A stretch of 64,000 bases of DNA from an uncultured Pelagibacteraceae bacterium (GCA_902604065.1 CACKXF010000002.1:1-64000), one strand, 5' to 3'; shown: positions 10,957 to 22,255, counted from the stretch's first letter. Translations and numbers: made by a program. The notes: generated from the letters alone by a model not told the origin.

Positions 10957-11988
10957 TTAGCTTTTTACTACTTTTTTTATACTAATTGAATTTTCATTTT
11001 GACTAATGAGACACCCAGATAAATTATAGTTTAATTTTAGGCCTTGTGCATTTAAAGCAATAATTGCATTTTTAAGTTTTTTTGATCTAGGTGGATAATA
11101 TGTTTTTGTTAAACTCCTAATGGTCTTTCCCAAAATTTTCAGTCTAATTTCCTCGTTGAAAGAGTAAAAATCAGTTTTTTTTATTAAGTAAATATTCGAT
11201 TTTTTTGTAATAATAGTTTTGTAAATTTCGTCAAAATAAAATTTTATAGTATTACTAGTTGATTGTAAATTATCAATAGATTTTATGATCTGCTCTTCCT
11301 CAATGCCATATTTTCTTAAAATCGGAAGTAGCTTTCTAACTTTAACTCTTAAAAAATTATTATTTTTATTACTCGGGTCTTTTAAATAAGTGCCGAATAC
11401 CTTTTTTGATATTGTTTTAAGGTCGGATTTTTTTATATGTAAAAATGGTCTATAAATCTTTACAGATTTATTAAGTTTGGTTTCTGCGTTCATCGAGGAC
11501 AAGCCTTGTAATCCACTTCCTCTAGATAGTCGAATTAGAAATGTCTCTATTTGATCATCTCTGTGATGGGCAGTTAGAATGTATTTTATATTATTCTTTA
11601 AGCATTCTTTATATAATAAATCATATCTAATTTTCCTTGCATTATGTTGAATATTATTTTTAATAGTTTTTCTATTGTTTATTACTTTTAAATCAATTTT
11701 ATACTTTTTTAACATACTTTTGAGTTTAAGAGACTCATTAAAAGAATTTTTTCTAATTCCATGATTAATATTAATATAGAAAAAAATATGCTTATTTTTT
11801 TCATACTCTAGAGCTTTGCATAAAGCTGCAAGAGCAAGACTATCTGGACCTCCGGATGTAGCTATTAAAAAAGATTTGGTTTTTATAGACTCAATCTTTT
11901 TTTTAAAATTATTGTATAGTTCTGAAATTTGCTTAAATTTTTTAAAGCAATTTTTATGACTTAGAACAATTGAATTTTTTTTGTTCAT
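10957..11988 (-). CDS. tilS: tRNA(Ile)-lysidine synthase
   Basis: PP-loop FLIATSGGPDSLALAAL, AHHRDDQIETFLIRLSRGSGLQGLSSM. Confidence 0.92.
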   Translation of the reverse strand: MNKKNSIVLSHKNCFKKFKQISELYNNFKKKIESIKTKSFLIATSGGPDSLALAALCKALEYEKNKHIFFYININHGIRKNSFNESLKLKSMLKKYKIDLKVINNRKTIKNNIQHNARKIRYDLLYKECLKNNIKYILTAHHRDDQIETFLIRLSRGSGLQGLSSMNAETKLNKSVKIYRPFLHIKKSDLKTISKKVFGTYLKDPSNKNNNFLRVKVRKLLPILRKYGIEEEQIIKSIDNLQSTSNTIKFYFDEIYKTIITKKSNIYLIKKTDFYSFNEEIRLKILGKTIRSLTKTYYPPRSKKLKNAIIALNAQGLKLNYNLSGCLISQNENSISIKKVVKS

Positions 11989-12919
11989 ATTGTGCTTTTT
12001 GTAGCACAGACTTGCTTGCTTTTGGATATTGTTTTTTGATTCCTGTAATCATTGTACAACCCTGGTCTTTTTCTCCAAGTTGCACCATGGTGATACCAAG
12101 CTTTAATAAATTGTCTGGGGCTTTCTGGCTTTTTGGATAATTTTGATATCCATCTAAGTAAGCTGTTGCAGCATCTGAATATAATTGCCTAATTCGAAAT
12201 GTTTCTCCGTACCAGTACTGTGCATTTCCTGCAAGATCGTGATCTTTATTTTTATCAATAAATTCTTTTAACGCAAATTCAGCTGTCTCATAATCACCTA
12301 TTTTCATAAAGCTTATTGCAAAATCATATTGTTCATTTGGAGATTTATTTGGAAGTAATGACTCTGATCTACTAGTTTCAGTTGTGACTACTGCGGCCGT
12401 TGTTCCAACAGAATTTGTTTCTTGCTCCTTCGGTAACGAACTTGTTGAATAGCCTGGGTCTGCTCCAAAATCTTGGGGTTTACTTGTTCCAGGAAGTTTA
12501 GCTTTAGCTTTTTTTTTATTTTTATTTGGTTGAACTTGAGATGAATTTTCTAAATCTGAAAACCTTAATTGATTATCAGATTGTATTTTTGTTAATCTTG
12601 AAGAAAGCTTATCCATCTTAAAATTGATCTCTTCAAATTTATTAGTAAGTTTTCTAAATTGTTCTTCTATTTCATTTAAACGTAACAGATGCTTAGTGAG
12701 AACATCTTCATTAAGATTATTAGTTGAAGAATTAGAGTTTTCTACGATGCTTGATTTGGAGTAAATTACTTTTTCTAATGTTTTAAGATCTTGAGAAATT
12801 ATTTGGATTTGAGAAATAACACCTTCTAATTTTTCGTCTGATTTAGATATTCCTAAAAAAGAATAAGATAAAAACCACGACACTAAAAAAATCAGAAAAT
12901 TTTTTTTTAAAGCTCTCAT
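11954..12919 (-). CDS. cpoB: Tol-Pal system coordinator (YbgF/CpoB-like, TPR)
   Basis: Signal peptide, coiled coil, C-terminal TPR (EQYDFAISFMKIGDYETAEFALKEFI...) downstream of pal. Confidence 0.85.
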   Translation of the reverse strand: MRALKKNFLIFLVSWFLSYSFLGISKSDEKLEGVISQIQIISQDLKTLEKVIYSKSSIVENSNSSTNNLNEDVLTKHLLRLNEIEEQFRKLTNKFEEINFKMDKLSSRLTKIQSDNQLRFSDLENSSQVQPNKNKKKAKAKLPGTSKPQDFGADPGYSTSSLPKEQETNSVGTTAAVVTTETSRSESLLPNKSPNEQYDFAISFMKIGDYETAEFALKEFIDKNKDHDLAGNAQYWYGETFRIRQLYSDAATAYLDGYQNYPKSQKAPDNLLKLGITMVQLGEKDQGCTMITGIKKQYPKASKSVLQKAQYEQKKFNCSKS

Positions 12920-12944
12920 AAAATTGATTTAAAGATATATAATG

Positions 12945-12979
12945 GCAAAAAAAAGACCCTTCATTTATGAAGGGTCTTT
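12945..12979 (-). terminator. Rho-independent terminator downstream of pal
   Basis: Inverted repeat AAAGACCCTTCAT-TT-ATGAAGGGTCTTT (13-bp stem, about 12952-12979); on the minus strand it is followed by a T tract. Confidence 0.85.
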
Positions 12980-12998
12980 AATTCGATTAAAATTTTAA

Positions 12999-13472
12999 TT
13001 ATTTTACTTTAACTGTAACTGATCTTCTATTTTGAGACCAAGCTAAAGGAGTAGATTCTGTATTTACAGGTCTCTCTTTACCATAACTAATCACAGACAT
13101 TCTTTTGCCTGAAATACCATAAGTCATTAAATAATCTTTTACAGCGTTAGCTCTTCTTTCGCCTAAAGCCAAGTTAAATTCTCTAGTTCCTCTTTCGTCA
13201 GCATGTCCTTCTATTGTAACATTTAATTTTTTATTTTTTCTTAAGTAAGTCGCTTGTTTTCTTAAAGTTTCTCTTGAAGCAGAAGTTAAAGATGATTTAT
13301 TAGTAGCAAAAAATACTCTATCTTTTACTCCACTAGCTAAATATTCAACTGTATCCGTTCCAGTGTAAACATCACCTGACGTTTGTGATTTTTTTGCAGT
13401 TGAACATGCGCTTAGTGCAAGTGTTGCAAAAAGAATTAAAAATAAATTTCTTAAATTTTTTATAAATTTCAT
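12999..13472 (-). CDS. pal: Peptidoglycan-associated lipoprotein Pal
   Basis: Lipobox LSACS and OmpA-like C-terminus VTIEGHADERGTREFNLALGERRANAVKDYL. Confidence 0.95.
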   Translation of the reverse strand: MKFIKNLRNLFLILFATLALSACSTAKKSQTSGDVYTGTDTVEYLASGVKDRVFFATNKSSLTSASRETLRKQATYLRKNKKLNVTIEGHADERGTREFNLALGERRANAVKDYLMTYGISGKRMSVISYGKERPVNTESTPLAWSQNRRSVTVKVK

Positions 13473-13548
13473 TGTATCCCCTAGGTTGTTTAGATTAATA
13501 TTTCAAATTATATTAAAACATTCAAGCCTTAATTAAGCAATAAATACC

Positions 13549-14886
13549 TCACTTTGATAACAATGAAGACCAAGATGGGTCTGAAGCGTCTGTTTCAGTA
13601 GATATTTTTCTCTCATTATAGCCTGTAATATCAATTGACCATAATTTTGCTGTAAATCCTTTTCCTTTAGCTCCTGATTTTGTTTCTCTATAAAAAACTA
13701 AAACTCTTCCATTAGGTGACCATGAAGGAGCTTCTTGGTAAAAATTTTCTGTTAACAGTCTTTCTCCACTTCCATCGGTTCTCATAACACCTATATAAAA
13801 TTTCCCATTTCTAACTTTTGTAAAAGCAATTAAATCTCCTCTTGGTGACCAGACAGGAGTACCGTATATTCCTTTTCCAAAAGTAATCCTTTTGACGTTA
13901 CTACCATCACTTTTCATTACATAAATTTGTTGAAGACCACTTCTATCAGAATTAAAGCATATGTATTTTCCATCAGGTGAATATGATGGGGATGTATCAA
14001 TAGAGGAGTGTTCTGTTATTCTTTCAACTACTCGAGACTCTAAATCCATTGTAAAGATATCTGAGTTGCCATCTTTAGCAAAACTCATAATTATTTTTTT
14101 TCCATCAGGTGAAAATCTTGGTGCAAATGTCATGCCAGGAAAATTACCAACTACCTCTTGTTTACCAGTTTCAATATCAAGCAAATAAACTCTTGGTAGA
14201 TTTCTAAAATAAGACAAATAAGTAACCATTTGATTGCTAGGATTAAATCTTGGTGTCAAAACTAATTCATTTCCTAAAGTTAAATATTTAGTTCTAGCTC
14301 CATCTTGATCCATAATAGCAAGTTTTTTTATTCTTTGATCTTTAGGACCACTCTCCGCAACATAAATAATTCTTGTATCAAAATATCCTGACTCCCCTGT
14401 TAATCTCTCATAAATTTTATCTGAAATTATATGCGCTACTCTTCTCCAATTAGATGGGGTAGTAGTAAAAGCTAGAGCAACCATTTCCTTTGAAGCTGTT
14501 AAATCCCAAAGTCTAAATTCTACTTTTAATTTATTGTTCTTTACAGATAGTTTTCCTGTCACTAAGGCTTGAGCTTTTATTAATTTCCAGTCTTCGAACC
14601 TTGGCTTAAGGTGGGCAATATCAGGTTTTTGAACAAAAGCTTCCTTTTTAAGAGGGTTAAATAATCCAGTTGATCTAAAGTTGTTTTCTATAATTTTTGA
14701 AATTTGTGTGCCCAAATCTTTTATTTTTAAATCTTTAATTGACTCAGAAGCTTTCTCGACGTGAAGGGGTGAAACTGCAATCGGTAGTGGATCCAGATTA
14801 CCCCTTGTAATATCTATTTTAATTAAAGCAAATAAATTTGATATGGAAAATAAATATAGTATAGAGATTAATATAATTTTTTTCAT
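13549..14886 (-). CDS. tolB: Tol-Pal system beta propeller protein TolB
   Basis: WD40-like/PD40 repeats ([27 protein letters not shown]...) and position upstream of pal. Confidence 0.95.
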   Translation of the reverse strand: MKKIILISILYLFSISNLFALIKIDITRGNLDPLPIAVSPLHVEKASESIKDLKIKDLGTQISKIIENNFRSTGLFNPLKKEAFVQKPDIAHLKPRFEDWKLIKAQALVTGKLSVKNNKLKVEFRLWDLTASKEMVALAFTTTPSNWRRVAHIISDKIYERLTGESGYFDTRIIYVAESGPKDQRIKKLAIMDQDGARTKYLTLGNELVLTPRFNPSNQMVTYLSYFRNLPRVYLLDIETGKQEVVGNFPGMTFAPRFSPDGKKIIMSFAKDGNSDIFTMDLESRVVERITEHSSIDTSPSYSPDGKYICFNSDRSGLQQIYVMKSDGSNVKRITFGKGIYGTPVWSPRGDLIAFTKVRNGKFYIGVMRTDGSGERLLTENFYQEAPSWSPNGRVLVFYRETKSGAKGKGFTAKLWSIDITGYNERKISTETDASDPSWSSLLSK

Positions 14887-14888
14887 AT

Positions 14889-15698
14889 TTATCCTTTTAG
14901 CATTTCAGTAGGATCAAAGTTTAGTTGAATATTTTTCCATTTTTCGTATCCAGTTGGTGGGACTCTTAGAGGCTGACAAAGTCTTACAGCCCTTAGAGCA
15001 CTTTCTGCTAATATCTTATAAAATTTTTGTCCTGGCATATTCATTCTTTGATGGTCCATTATTTCTGATTTTAAAATAGTACCGTCTTTTTTTAATTCAA
15101 GCTTTAGTCTCACTAATAAATCTTTGTCATATGGCAAGCCAAGAGGAACACTCCAACATCCAAATATTTGTGCTCTTAAGGCATCTTCCTCAGAAAGTGT
15201 TAATCCAGTTGCAAAAGAATTTTTAACACTGCTTTGTGTCAATTTATTGTTTTCTTCATATTCTTGAACCGCCTGTTCTTCTTTTGCTTTATCTATTAAT
15301 GCTGCAATTTCATTTGTATTAATAAGTTCATCTTTTTCAAATTCTGATGATTGTCTTATTTGAGGTTTTATTTCTTCTGGATTTTGCTTCTTCTTAACTA
15401 ATTGTTTTTTTTCTTTTTTAACATCTGGAAGAGGTATTCTGTCTGGCTTTTCTTTTGCTTTAGCAGAAGGTGGGGCCTGTTCAGATACTACTCTTTTTTC
15501 ATCTTTTTTAACTTTATCAATAATCTTTCTAGCTTTAGGTGCAAAAGGAATTTGAGTTTTGTCTGAAATCTGAATAAGTTCCACTGAGACTATTGGAGGC
15601 AATGATATTGGCTCTCTAGTCATAAAAGGTAGTGACAAAGCAGTTACAATAATCATCATTATATGAAATGATATTGAAAATATTAAACCTTTTGTCAT
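14889..15698 (-). CDS. tolA: TolA-like cell envelope integrity protein
   Basis: Single N-terminal TM, charged Lys/Glu-rich middle, TonB/TolA-like C-terminus; between tolR and tolB. Confidence 0.8.
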   Translation of the reverse strand: MTKGLIFSISFHIMMIIVTALSLPFMTREPISLPPIVSVELIQISDKTQIPFAPKARKIIDKVKKDEKRVVSEQAPPSAKAKEKPDRIPLPDVKKEKKQLVKKKQNPEEIKPQIRQSSEFEKDELINTNEIAALIDKAKEEQAVQEYEENNKLTQSSVKNSFATGLTLSEEDALRAQIFGCWSVPLGLPYDKDLLVRLKLELKKDGTILKSEIMDHQRMNMPGQKFYKILAESALRAVRLCQPLRVPPTGYEKWKNIQLNFDPTEMLKG

Positions 15699-15705
15699 AA
15701 ATCAT

Positions 15706-16119
15706 TTAATTCTTATAAGGTTCTGAAATTAGAGCAACTTTTGAAAATCCTGCTCCAGAGAGAGTACCCATAACCTCTAATACTCGTCCATAATTAATTG
15801 TCTTATCTCCTCTAACATAAATTCTAGTATCAGTTCTATTTTTTGCAATTGCTAAAAGTTTTGGAACCATTTTGTTATAACTAACTTTATGTTCTTGAAT
15901 AAAAACTTCACCTTTAGAATTAATTGATAAAGTTAAAGGTTCTTGATCATCGGGAAGAGAGTCCGCAGCTGACTCTGGTAAATCTACTTGAACTCCTACA
16001 GTTAATAAAGGAGCTGTTACCATAAATATTATTAACAAAACCAACATTACATCTACAAAAGGTGTAACATTTATTTCGCTCATTGGTTCATTTTTTGAGC
16101 GTTTGAAATTAAAAGACAT
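15706..16119 (-). CDS. tolR: Biopolymer transport protein TolR/ExbD family
   Basis: MSEINVTPFVDVMLVLLIIFMVTAPLLTVGVQVDLP. Confidence 0.95.
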   Translation of the reverse strand: MSFNFKRSKNEPMSEINVTPFVDVMLVLLIIFMVTAPLLTVGVQVDLPESAADSLPDDQEPLTLSINSKGEVFIQEHKVSYNKMVPKLLAIAKNRTDTRIYVRGDKTINYGRVLEVMGTLSGAGFSKVALISEPYKN

Positions 16120-16123
16120 AATT

Positions 16124-16804
16124 TTAAATTATTGAGAGAAACCTTTTACAAAAGTTATCGATTCTTGAAATATATCTTTTCATGTCACTATTAAATTTAT
16201 TATAAGCTATCACTGCGGGAATGGCTGCTAGCAATCCAAGAGCTGTTGCAAATAAAGCCTCTGCTATACCAGGAGCAACTATTGCTAAACTAGTGTTTCT
16301 AGAAATCGCTATAGATTGAAAAGAATTCATTATACCCCAAACTGTTCCGAATAACCCTATGAATGGAGCCGTAGCACCGACTGTTGCAAGGAAAGTAAAG
16401 TTTTTTTCAATTTTTTTAATTTGATTATCAGTATTAATTTCTAAAACTCTTTCAACTCTAGCTAGTTGAACGGCTGAGGACTTAGATCTGGTTTTTCTAA
16501 GTTCTGTCATAGCGGATCTAAAGATTAAAACTGCAGGATCTTCAGTTTTTACAGGTAAGTTGTTCTCAAAACTTTCTGCAGATTTAGCTTTCCAAAATTT
16601 ATTCTCGAAATCTGTTATAGAAATATTTATTTTCTTAAATAACTTATATTTATCAAAAATTAATGCCCATGAATAAACTGATGCTGCAATAAGAATTATA
16701 ATTACTGACTTGACTACAAAATCTGCTCTTAAAAATAAGCTCCATAATGAAAAATCAGTGCTGCCACCTAGACCTACTATTTGTGATGCTATTTCTTGTT
16801 CCAT
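16124..16804 (-). CDS. tolQ: TolQ/ExbB family proton channel
   Basis: ATVGATAPFIGLFGTVWGIMNSF...PGIAEALFATALGLLAAIPAVIAYN. Confidence 0.95.
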   Translation of the reverse strand: MEQEIASQIVGLGGSTDFSLWSLFLRADFVVKSVIIILIAASVYSWALIFDKYKLFKKINISITDFENKFWKAKSAESFENNLPVKTEDPAVLIFRSAMTELRKTRSKSSAVQLARVERVLEINTDNQIKKIEKNFTFLATVGATAPFIGLFGTVWGIMNSFQSIAISRNTSLAIVAPGIAEALFATALGLLAAIPAVIAYNKFNSDMKRYISRIDNFCKRFLSII

Positions 16805-16856
16805 TACAATTCATTACTTTTAGAATGTGTCATGAATTAGACTATGAATATATAAA

Positions 16857-17354
16857 CTAGGTATTATTTTGTCTTTTTAAATCAGTTTCGCTATAAAAAC
16901 GCGCTATTAAAATTGCATCAGACTTATTTACATCCTTTTTTTTACTTAATTTTTCAGCTAATGAAGGATACATTTCGATAGTTTTTGTCCTACTGGCATC
17001 TTTTGAGGATTTCAATAAATCAAAATGTTTTTTCCACTTAGAAGGTCTCACAAAAAAAATCGGTATCTTTAAAGCTGCACTAATACCTTTAATGGCTCCA
17101 AATGTTTGACCAAAATTAAACATACTAGTTACGCCTTGACCTGGCATTGCATTTACTTGTTCCACTACAACAACTGTATTATTTATATCTAGAGTATTTT
17201 TTTCAATATACTGAGCCAAATGTGCGCTATTCAATTGTCTTTTATTTTTCTTACCTTCTGACATAACAGGAATATCAATTATATCGATAACTTTATTTTC
17301 TTCTAAAATGGCTACAGCTCCGCTTAATCCAGGGTCTATTCCAAAAATTCTCAT
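16857..17354 (-). CDS. RuvC-family Holliday junction resolvase (phage-like variant)
   Basis: MRIFGIDPGLSGAVAIL RNase H-fold start; VVVVEQVNAMPGQGVTSMFNFGQTFGAIKG block resembles phage-encoded RuvC-like proteins more than canonical RuvC. Confidence 0.8.
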   Translation of the reverse strand: MRIFGIDPGLSGAVAILEENKVIDIIDIPVMSEGKKNKRQLNSAHLAQYIEKNTLDINNTVVVVEQVNAMPGQGVTSMFNFGQTFGAIKGISAALKIPIFFVRPSKWKKHFDLLKSSKDASRTKTIEMYPSLAEKLSKKKDVNKSDAILIARFYSETDLKRQNNT

Positions 17355-17366
17355 TTTATTTCTTTG

Positions 17367-18083
17367 TTAAAATTTACAATTAATAAATATATTTTGTATA
17401 TCATCTAATTCATCTAGGTCTTCAAGCATTACTAATGCTTTGGATTTGTTTTCCTTTGAAAGTTCAATAGTACTATGAGATCTCCATTCTATACCAGAGT
17501 ATATTAATTTGTTTACTTTTTCTTCAATTAAATTTTTAACTTTATAAAAGTCTTTCATTTCACTTATGATCTCATGAAAATTTGAATAGCTTATACAATC
17601 TTTTGCCCCTGAATTAATCGCCAATTCTAAAGCTTGATCGTCTTTTAAATATTTTTTTTCAAATTGAATTACACCACAATTGTAAAATAAATGAGCTGTG
17701 GATCCATTTTCACCTAATCTACCCCCATTTTTTTGCAAAATTGTCCTTATGCTAGAAGCTGTTCTATTTTTATTATCTGTTAATGTTTCTATAATCATCG
17801 CGGTATTTGAAACTCCATATCCTTCATATCTTAAATTTTCATAATTGCTATTGTTGTTAATTTTAGATTTATTTATTGCACGATTAATATTATCTTTTGG
17901 CATGTTGGCTTGTTTAGCTAGTTGAATTGCTGATCTTAATCTTGGATTAGAATCTGGATCAGGATCTCCAAGTTTAGCTGCTACAGTGATTTCCCTAGAT
18001 AATTTTGAAAAAAGTTTAGATCTCTCTTTGTCTTGTCTCCCTTTTTTGTGTTTAATTCCTGCCCAATGAGAATGACCTGCCAT
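17367..18083 (-). CDS. yebC: YebC/PmpR family protein
   Basis: MAGHSHWAGIKHKKGRQDKERSKLFSKLSREITVAAKLG signature. Confidence 0.95.
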   Translation of the reverse strand: MAGHSHWAGIKHKKGRQDKERSKLFSKLSREITVAAKLGDPDPDSNPRLRSAIQLAKQANMPKDNINRAINKSKINNNSNYENLRYEGYGVSNTAMIIETLTDNKNRTASSIRTILQKNGGRLGENGSTAHLFYNCGVIQFEKKYLKDDQALELAINSGAKDCISYSNFHEIISEMKDFYKVKNLIEEKVNKLIYSGIEWRSHSTIELSKENKSKALVMLEDLDELDDIQNIFINCKF

Positions 18084-18892
18084 TATTTTTTTTCTTGTAA
18101 CACTCCACCTAAAATAATTTGATTAACTTTTTTAGCTAAACCTGAGTTCTCATCAGCTTCAACAATAACTCCACAAATACTTGCTTTTCCAGTCGATGGA
18201 AAATGCTGTTTAGCAGATGGATCTTTTAAAAATCTTTTTAAAGAATTTTCTTTATTCATTCCAATTACAGAGTCATAATCCCCGCACATTCCTAGATCTG
18301 ACTGATAAGCAGTGCCTTTGTTTAATATTTTTGTATCAGATGTAGGTACGTGGGTGTGAGTACCAACTACACTTGTTACTTTACCATCTAAGAAATGTCC
18401 CATTGCCATTTTTTCACTTGTAATCTCCCCATGAAAGTCAACAATTATAAAATCAACGTTTTCCTTAAGCTTTATTTTTTTAATTAATTTTCTAGCAGAA
18501 ACAAAGACATCTTCACTTTTTTTCATAAACACATTTCCAATCAAATTAATTACAGCAATTTTTTTATTTTTGATTTTAAAAATTCCAAATCCATTTCCTG
18601 GTTGACCTTCAAATAAGTTAGATGGCCTTATTAATCTTTTTTCGTGATCAATGACATCTAAAATTTCTTTTTGATCCCAAATATGATTTCCACTAGTAAT
18701 GACATCTACACCTATATTTAATAAATCTTGAAGATTTTGTTTCGTAATTCCTTTACCGGTTTCTGCAGCATTCTCTCCATTAGCAATAGTGAAGTCTATA
18801 TTTTTATCTTTAATAATATTTTTTAAGTTTAATTTTAGAGCCTCCATACCCGATGTTCCACATACATCACCAAGAATTAATATTTTCATCAT
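18083..18892 (-). CDS. YmdB family metallophosphoesterase
   Basis: MKILILGDVCGTSGMEAL...ANGENAAETGKGIT...VDFHGEITSEKMAMGHFLDGKVTSVVGTHTHVPTSD. Confidence 0.9.
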   Translation of the reverse strand: MMKILILGDVCGTSGMEALKLNLKNIIKDKNIDFTIANGENAAETGKGITKQNLQDLLNIGVDVITSGNHIWDQKEILDVIDHEKRLIRPSNLFEGQPGNGFGIFKIKNKKIAVINLIGNVFMKKSEDVFVSARKLIKKIKLKENVDFIIVDFHGEITSEKMAMGHFLDGKVTSVVGTHTHVPTSDTKILNKGTAYQSDLGMCGDYDSVIGMNKENSLKRFLKDPSAKQHFPSTGKASICGVIVEADENSGLAKKVNQIILGGVLQEKK

Positions 18893-19446
18893 TTAAAGCC
18901 TTTCTCTGTAAATATTTTATCCAAACCAATATCATGCTTTTTGCTAGGTAATTTGTGATATTTTTGGAATGAAAAACCTATTCCTATTGTTTCAACTTCT
19001 TTGTTTTGTTTAATATATTTGCCAAGTAGTTTGTCATAGTACCCTTTGCCATAACCTAATCTAGATTTGAAATCATCGTAAGCAAGAAGAGGAACTAAAA
19101 TTATATCTGGTAAGAGTGATTTATTAGAACTAAGAGGTTCTAAAATACCAAATTTATTCATTTTTAAAATATCTTTATTTTTCCATTTTAAAAATTTCAT
19201 ATTATTTTTCTTTTTTATCACCGGTAAAAGAGTAATTATTTTACTGAATTTTATATTTTGAAATATCTTTAGAATATTAAACTCGTAGTTTACAGGATAA
19301 TATAAACATAAAATAATTTGATTTTTCTTTTTATATTTTTTTTTTATGTAATTTAAAAGAGGATTAAAAATATTGGGATTAACTTCAAAATACTTCTTTT
19401 TCCTTAAACGTGAAAATTTTTTTCTTAATTTATCTTTAGCAATCAT
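18889..19446 (-). CDS. 5-formyltetrahydrofolate cyclo-ligase
   Basis: LVPLLAYDDFKSRLGYGKGYYDKLL motif; adjacent to zapA. Confidence 0.9.
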   Translation of the reverse strand: MIAKDKLRKKFSRLRKKKYFEVNPNIFNPLLNYIKKKYKKKNQIILCLYYPVNYEFNILKIFQNIKFSKIITLLPVIKKKNNMKFLKWKNKDILKMNKFGILEPLSSNKSLLPDIILVPLLAYDDFKSRLGYGKGYYDKLLGKYIKQNKEVETIGIGFSFQKYHKLPSKKHDIGLDKIFTEKGFK

Positions 19447-19892
19447 TACTGAATTTTAGATGTAGATTCAGCATTTTTAATGATTTTTTCGAGTGATCTT
19501 GTAGTCTTATCAAGCATATTTTCGTAAGATGTACTTGTTTCCTCAATGCTTTTTCTAAAATTTTCTATTTCTTCATTTAAATTTTTAATTTCATCTTCTT
19601 TTGTGTCTTTGTAGTCATAAGCTAAAGATTTAAGTTCTTTAAATTTTTTTGAGAGGATTTCTAGTTTATTTTTTTGTTCACTTATTCTTTGCTTTAAATC
19701 AAAGTGTTCATCTATAAGTTTAATAGAGGTTATTAGTAAAAGTTTATTTTCTCCAATATTTCCTAGTTTAGATTTTAATTCTAAATATTTTTTATCTAAA
19801 AAAGAGGTTAATTTTTTTAAAGACTCCTCTTGCCCATCATCACATGATAGAAGATAGTCCTTTCCATTAAACTTAATGTTTACATTTGCCAT
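19446..19892 (-). CDS. zapA: Cell division protein ZapA-like
   Basis: [33 protein letters not shown] plus coiled coil. Confidence 0.8.
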   Translation of the reverse strand: MANVNIKFNGKDYLLSCDDGQEESLKKLTSFLDKKYLELKSKLGNIGENKLLLITSIKLIDEHFDLKQRISEQKNKLEILSKKFKELKSLAYDYKDTKEDEIKNLNEEIENFRKSIEETSTSYENMLDKTTRSLEKIIKNAESTSKIQ

Positions 19893-20200
19893 TTTTCTAT
19901 TTCCTCTACTAAGCTTTGTGTTTCTTGATTAAGGTCATTAATATCTTGATTGAATTTTTTTTCAAATTCAGATTTTTTTCTTAATTCATTTTGTAATTTA
20001 ACAATTTTTTCACTAAGATATTTATGCTCTTTTAATAAATCTTGATTTTTCTTTTCTATCTCTTTTTTTTCATTTAATAATATGTCTCTTTTAGCTTTTA
20101 AATCTGTTGCATTTTCAAGCTGTGAATAACTTGTTTGCAAATTGCTCACTTTATCAATCAGCTTAATTAAATTACTTTCTTTTTTTTCAAAATTTTTCAT
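19880..20200 (-). CDS. Small coiled-coil protein, overlapping zapA
   Basis: 106 aa, heptad-rich Lys/Glu/Leu; overlaps the zapA start, divergent from tkt. Confidence 0.6.
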   Translation of the reverse strand: MKNFEKKESNLIKLIDKVSNLQTSYSQLENATDLKAKRDILLNEKKEIEKKNQDLLKEHKYLSEKIVKLQNELRKKSEFEKKFNQDINDLNQETQSLVEEIEKWQM

Positions 20201-20258
20201 AAAAATATTATATCACATTATTGATATACTTATATTAACTCTATATAGGTATCTTGAA

Positions 20259-22241
20259 GTGAATATTAAACTTAGTGAATTATCAAACGCAATTAGATTT
20301 TTATCTATCGATGCTGTCCAAAAAGCCAATTCTGGTCACCCCGGTATGCCGATGGGAATGGCAGATGTTGCTACAGTATTATTTAAATACCACCTGAGGT
20401 TTAATCCCAAAAATCCTTCCTGGATTAATAGAGATAGATTTATTTTATCGGCAGGGCACGGATCCATGTTGTTGTACTCTTTGCTATATCTTACAGGTTA
20501 TGAGAGTGTAAAGTTAGATGATATTAAAAATTTTAGACAACTCAATTCAATTTGCGCAGGTCATCCAGAATATATTCTAAACTCAGGTATTGAAACTACC
20601 ACAGGTCCTTTGGGACAAGGATTGGCCAATTCTGTTGGTTTAGCAATCGCTTCGGAGATTTATAAAAAAAAATTCTCATCAAAAATTATAAACAATAAAA
20701 CCTATGTAATAGCTAGCGATGGAGATTTAATGGAAGGAATTAGTCATGAAGCTATGAGTTTAGCAGGTCATTTAAAGTTAAAAAATTTAATAGTTTTTTT
20801 TGACAATAATAAAATTTCAATTGATGGCTCAACATCGTTAAGTGTCTCAGATAATTATAAAAAAAGGTTCGAGTCTTACGGTTGGAATTTTGTCGAAATT
20901 AATGGACATAACGAAAAACAAATTAATAGCGCAATAAACAAAGCTAAAAAGTCTAACAAGCCAACATTAATTTCTTGTAAGACTGTAATAGGCTATGGAT
21001 CTCCTAATAAATCAGGAAAATCATCTTCACATGGCTCGCCGTTAGGTGAGGAAGAAATAAATTTAGTCAGAAAGAAATTGAAATGGCCTCATCCTCCATT
21101 TGAAATACCAGATAGTATATTAAAAGAATGGAGAAAAATTGGGGATCAAGGAGTAAATTTAGAAAAAAAATGGCTGAATGAACTTAATAAAGGCAAAGAA
21201 GAAATTAAAAAAAGATTTAATGATTTAAATAATAATATTTTAAAAGATAATTTAAACAACTTAATTGTTTCAGAAAAAGAAAAATATTTCAAAGATAAGC
21301 CTTCGATGGCAACTAGACAATGTTCTATGAATGTCATAGAAAATCTTAAAAGTCTAATGAACAATTTAATAGGAGGTTCTGCAGACTTAAGCGGTTCAAA
21401 CAATACAAAAGTTTCCAACTCTGTAATAATAAATTCTAAGAATTTCGAAGGCAATTATATTCACTACGGTGTTAGAGAACACGGCATGGCTGCAGCTATG
21501 AATGGTATTGCGCTTTATCACAATTTAATTCCATATGGAGGCACTTTTTTAATATTTTCTGATTATTGTAAACCTGCAATAAGACTATCAGCATTAATGG
21601 GTTTAAGAGTTATATACATATTTTCACATGACTCGATTGGCCTAGGAGAAGATGGGCCTACTCATCAACCTATTGAGCAATTAGCAGGTTTAAGAGCAAT
21701 TCCAAATTTAAATGTATTCAGACCTGCAGATATCAACGAAACTCTAGAATGCTGGCAAGCTTCTTTAGATAATAACAAAGGGCCTAGCGCAATAATATTA
21801 TCAAGGCAAAAATTAAATTATATAAGCAAACTTCCTTTAGAAAAAAATAAATGTTTACTTGGAGGATATGAAGTTAATGTTTCTTCCCATGATAATAAAG
21901 TTACAATTATTGCATCCGGCTCAGAAGTTGACTTAGCGCTTGAAACCCAGAAGGAACTTGTGGAATTAGGCATACACTCTAAGGTGGTTTCTATGCCTTG
22001 CCAAGAATTATTTGATAAGCAAAGTGATGTCTATAAAGATAAAATACTTGAAAAAGATAATCTAATTATTTCTATTGAAGCTGGAAGTGTCAGCTGTTGG
22101 TATAAATATTTAAAAAATAGTGATTTAGCTTTTGGAATTGATAAGTTTGGTAAAAGTGCTCCTTATAAAGAAATATTCGAGAATATGGATTTGAGCACAA
22201 ATAAGATTGTTTCAATAGTTCAAAAAAAAATTAGAAAATAA
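20259..22241 (+). CDS. tkt: Transketolase
   Basis: Listed ORF starts at 20142; homology begins near GTG 20259 ([37 protein letters not shown]). TPP motif GDGDLMEG-like [14 protein letters not shown]. Confidence 0.95.
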   Translation: MNIKLSELSNAIRFLSIDAVQKANSGHPGMPMGMADVATVLFKYHLRFNPKNPSWINRDRFILSAGHGSMLLYSLLYLTGYESVKLDDIKNFRQLNSICAGHPEYILNSGIETTTGPLGQGLANSVGLAIASEIYKKKFSSKIINNKTYVIASDGDLMEGISHEAMSLAGHLKLKNLIVFFDNNKISIDGSTSLSVSDNYKKRFESYGWNFVEINGHNEKQINSAINKAKKSNKPTLISCKTVIGYGSPNKSGKSSSHGSPLGEEEINLVRKKLKWPHPPFEIPDSILKEWRKIGDQGVNLEKKWLNELNKGKEEIKKRFNDLNNNILKDNLNNLIVSEKEKYFKDKPSMATRQCSMNVIENLKSLMNNLIGGSADLSGSNNTKVSNSVIINSKNFEGNYIHYGVREHGMAAAMNGIALYHNLIPYGGTFLIFSDYCKPAIRLSALMGLRVIYIFSHDSIGLGEDGPTHQPIEQLAGLRAIPNLNVFRPADINETLECWQASLDNNKGPSAIILSRQKLNYISKLPLEKNKCLLGGYEVNVSSHDNKVTIIASGSEVDLALETQKELVELGIHSKVVSMPCQELFDKQSDVYKDKILEKDNLIISIEAGSVSCWYKYLKNSDLAFGIDKFGKSAPYKEIFENMDLSTNKIVSIVQKKIRK

Positions 22242-22255
22242 ATAATTCTACTCTT

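Noticed and set aside
18889-20259. Expected 6S RNA near zapA / 5-formyl-THF cyclo-ligase
   Set aside because: The genes overlap or abut, and the zapA-side divergent gap to tkt is only about 60 bp, so there is no space for 6S RNA here.
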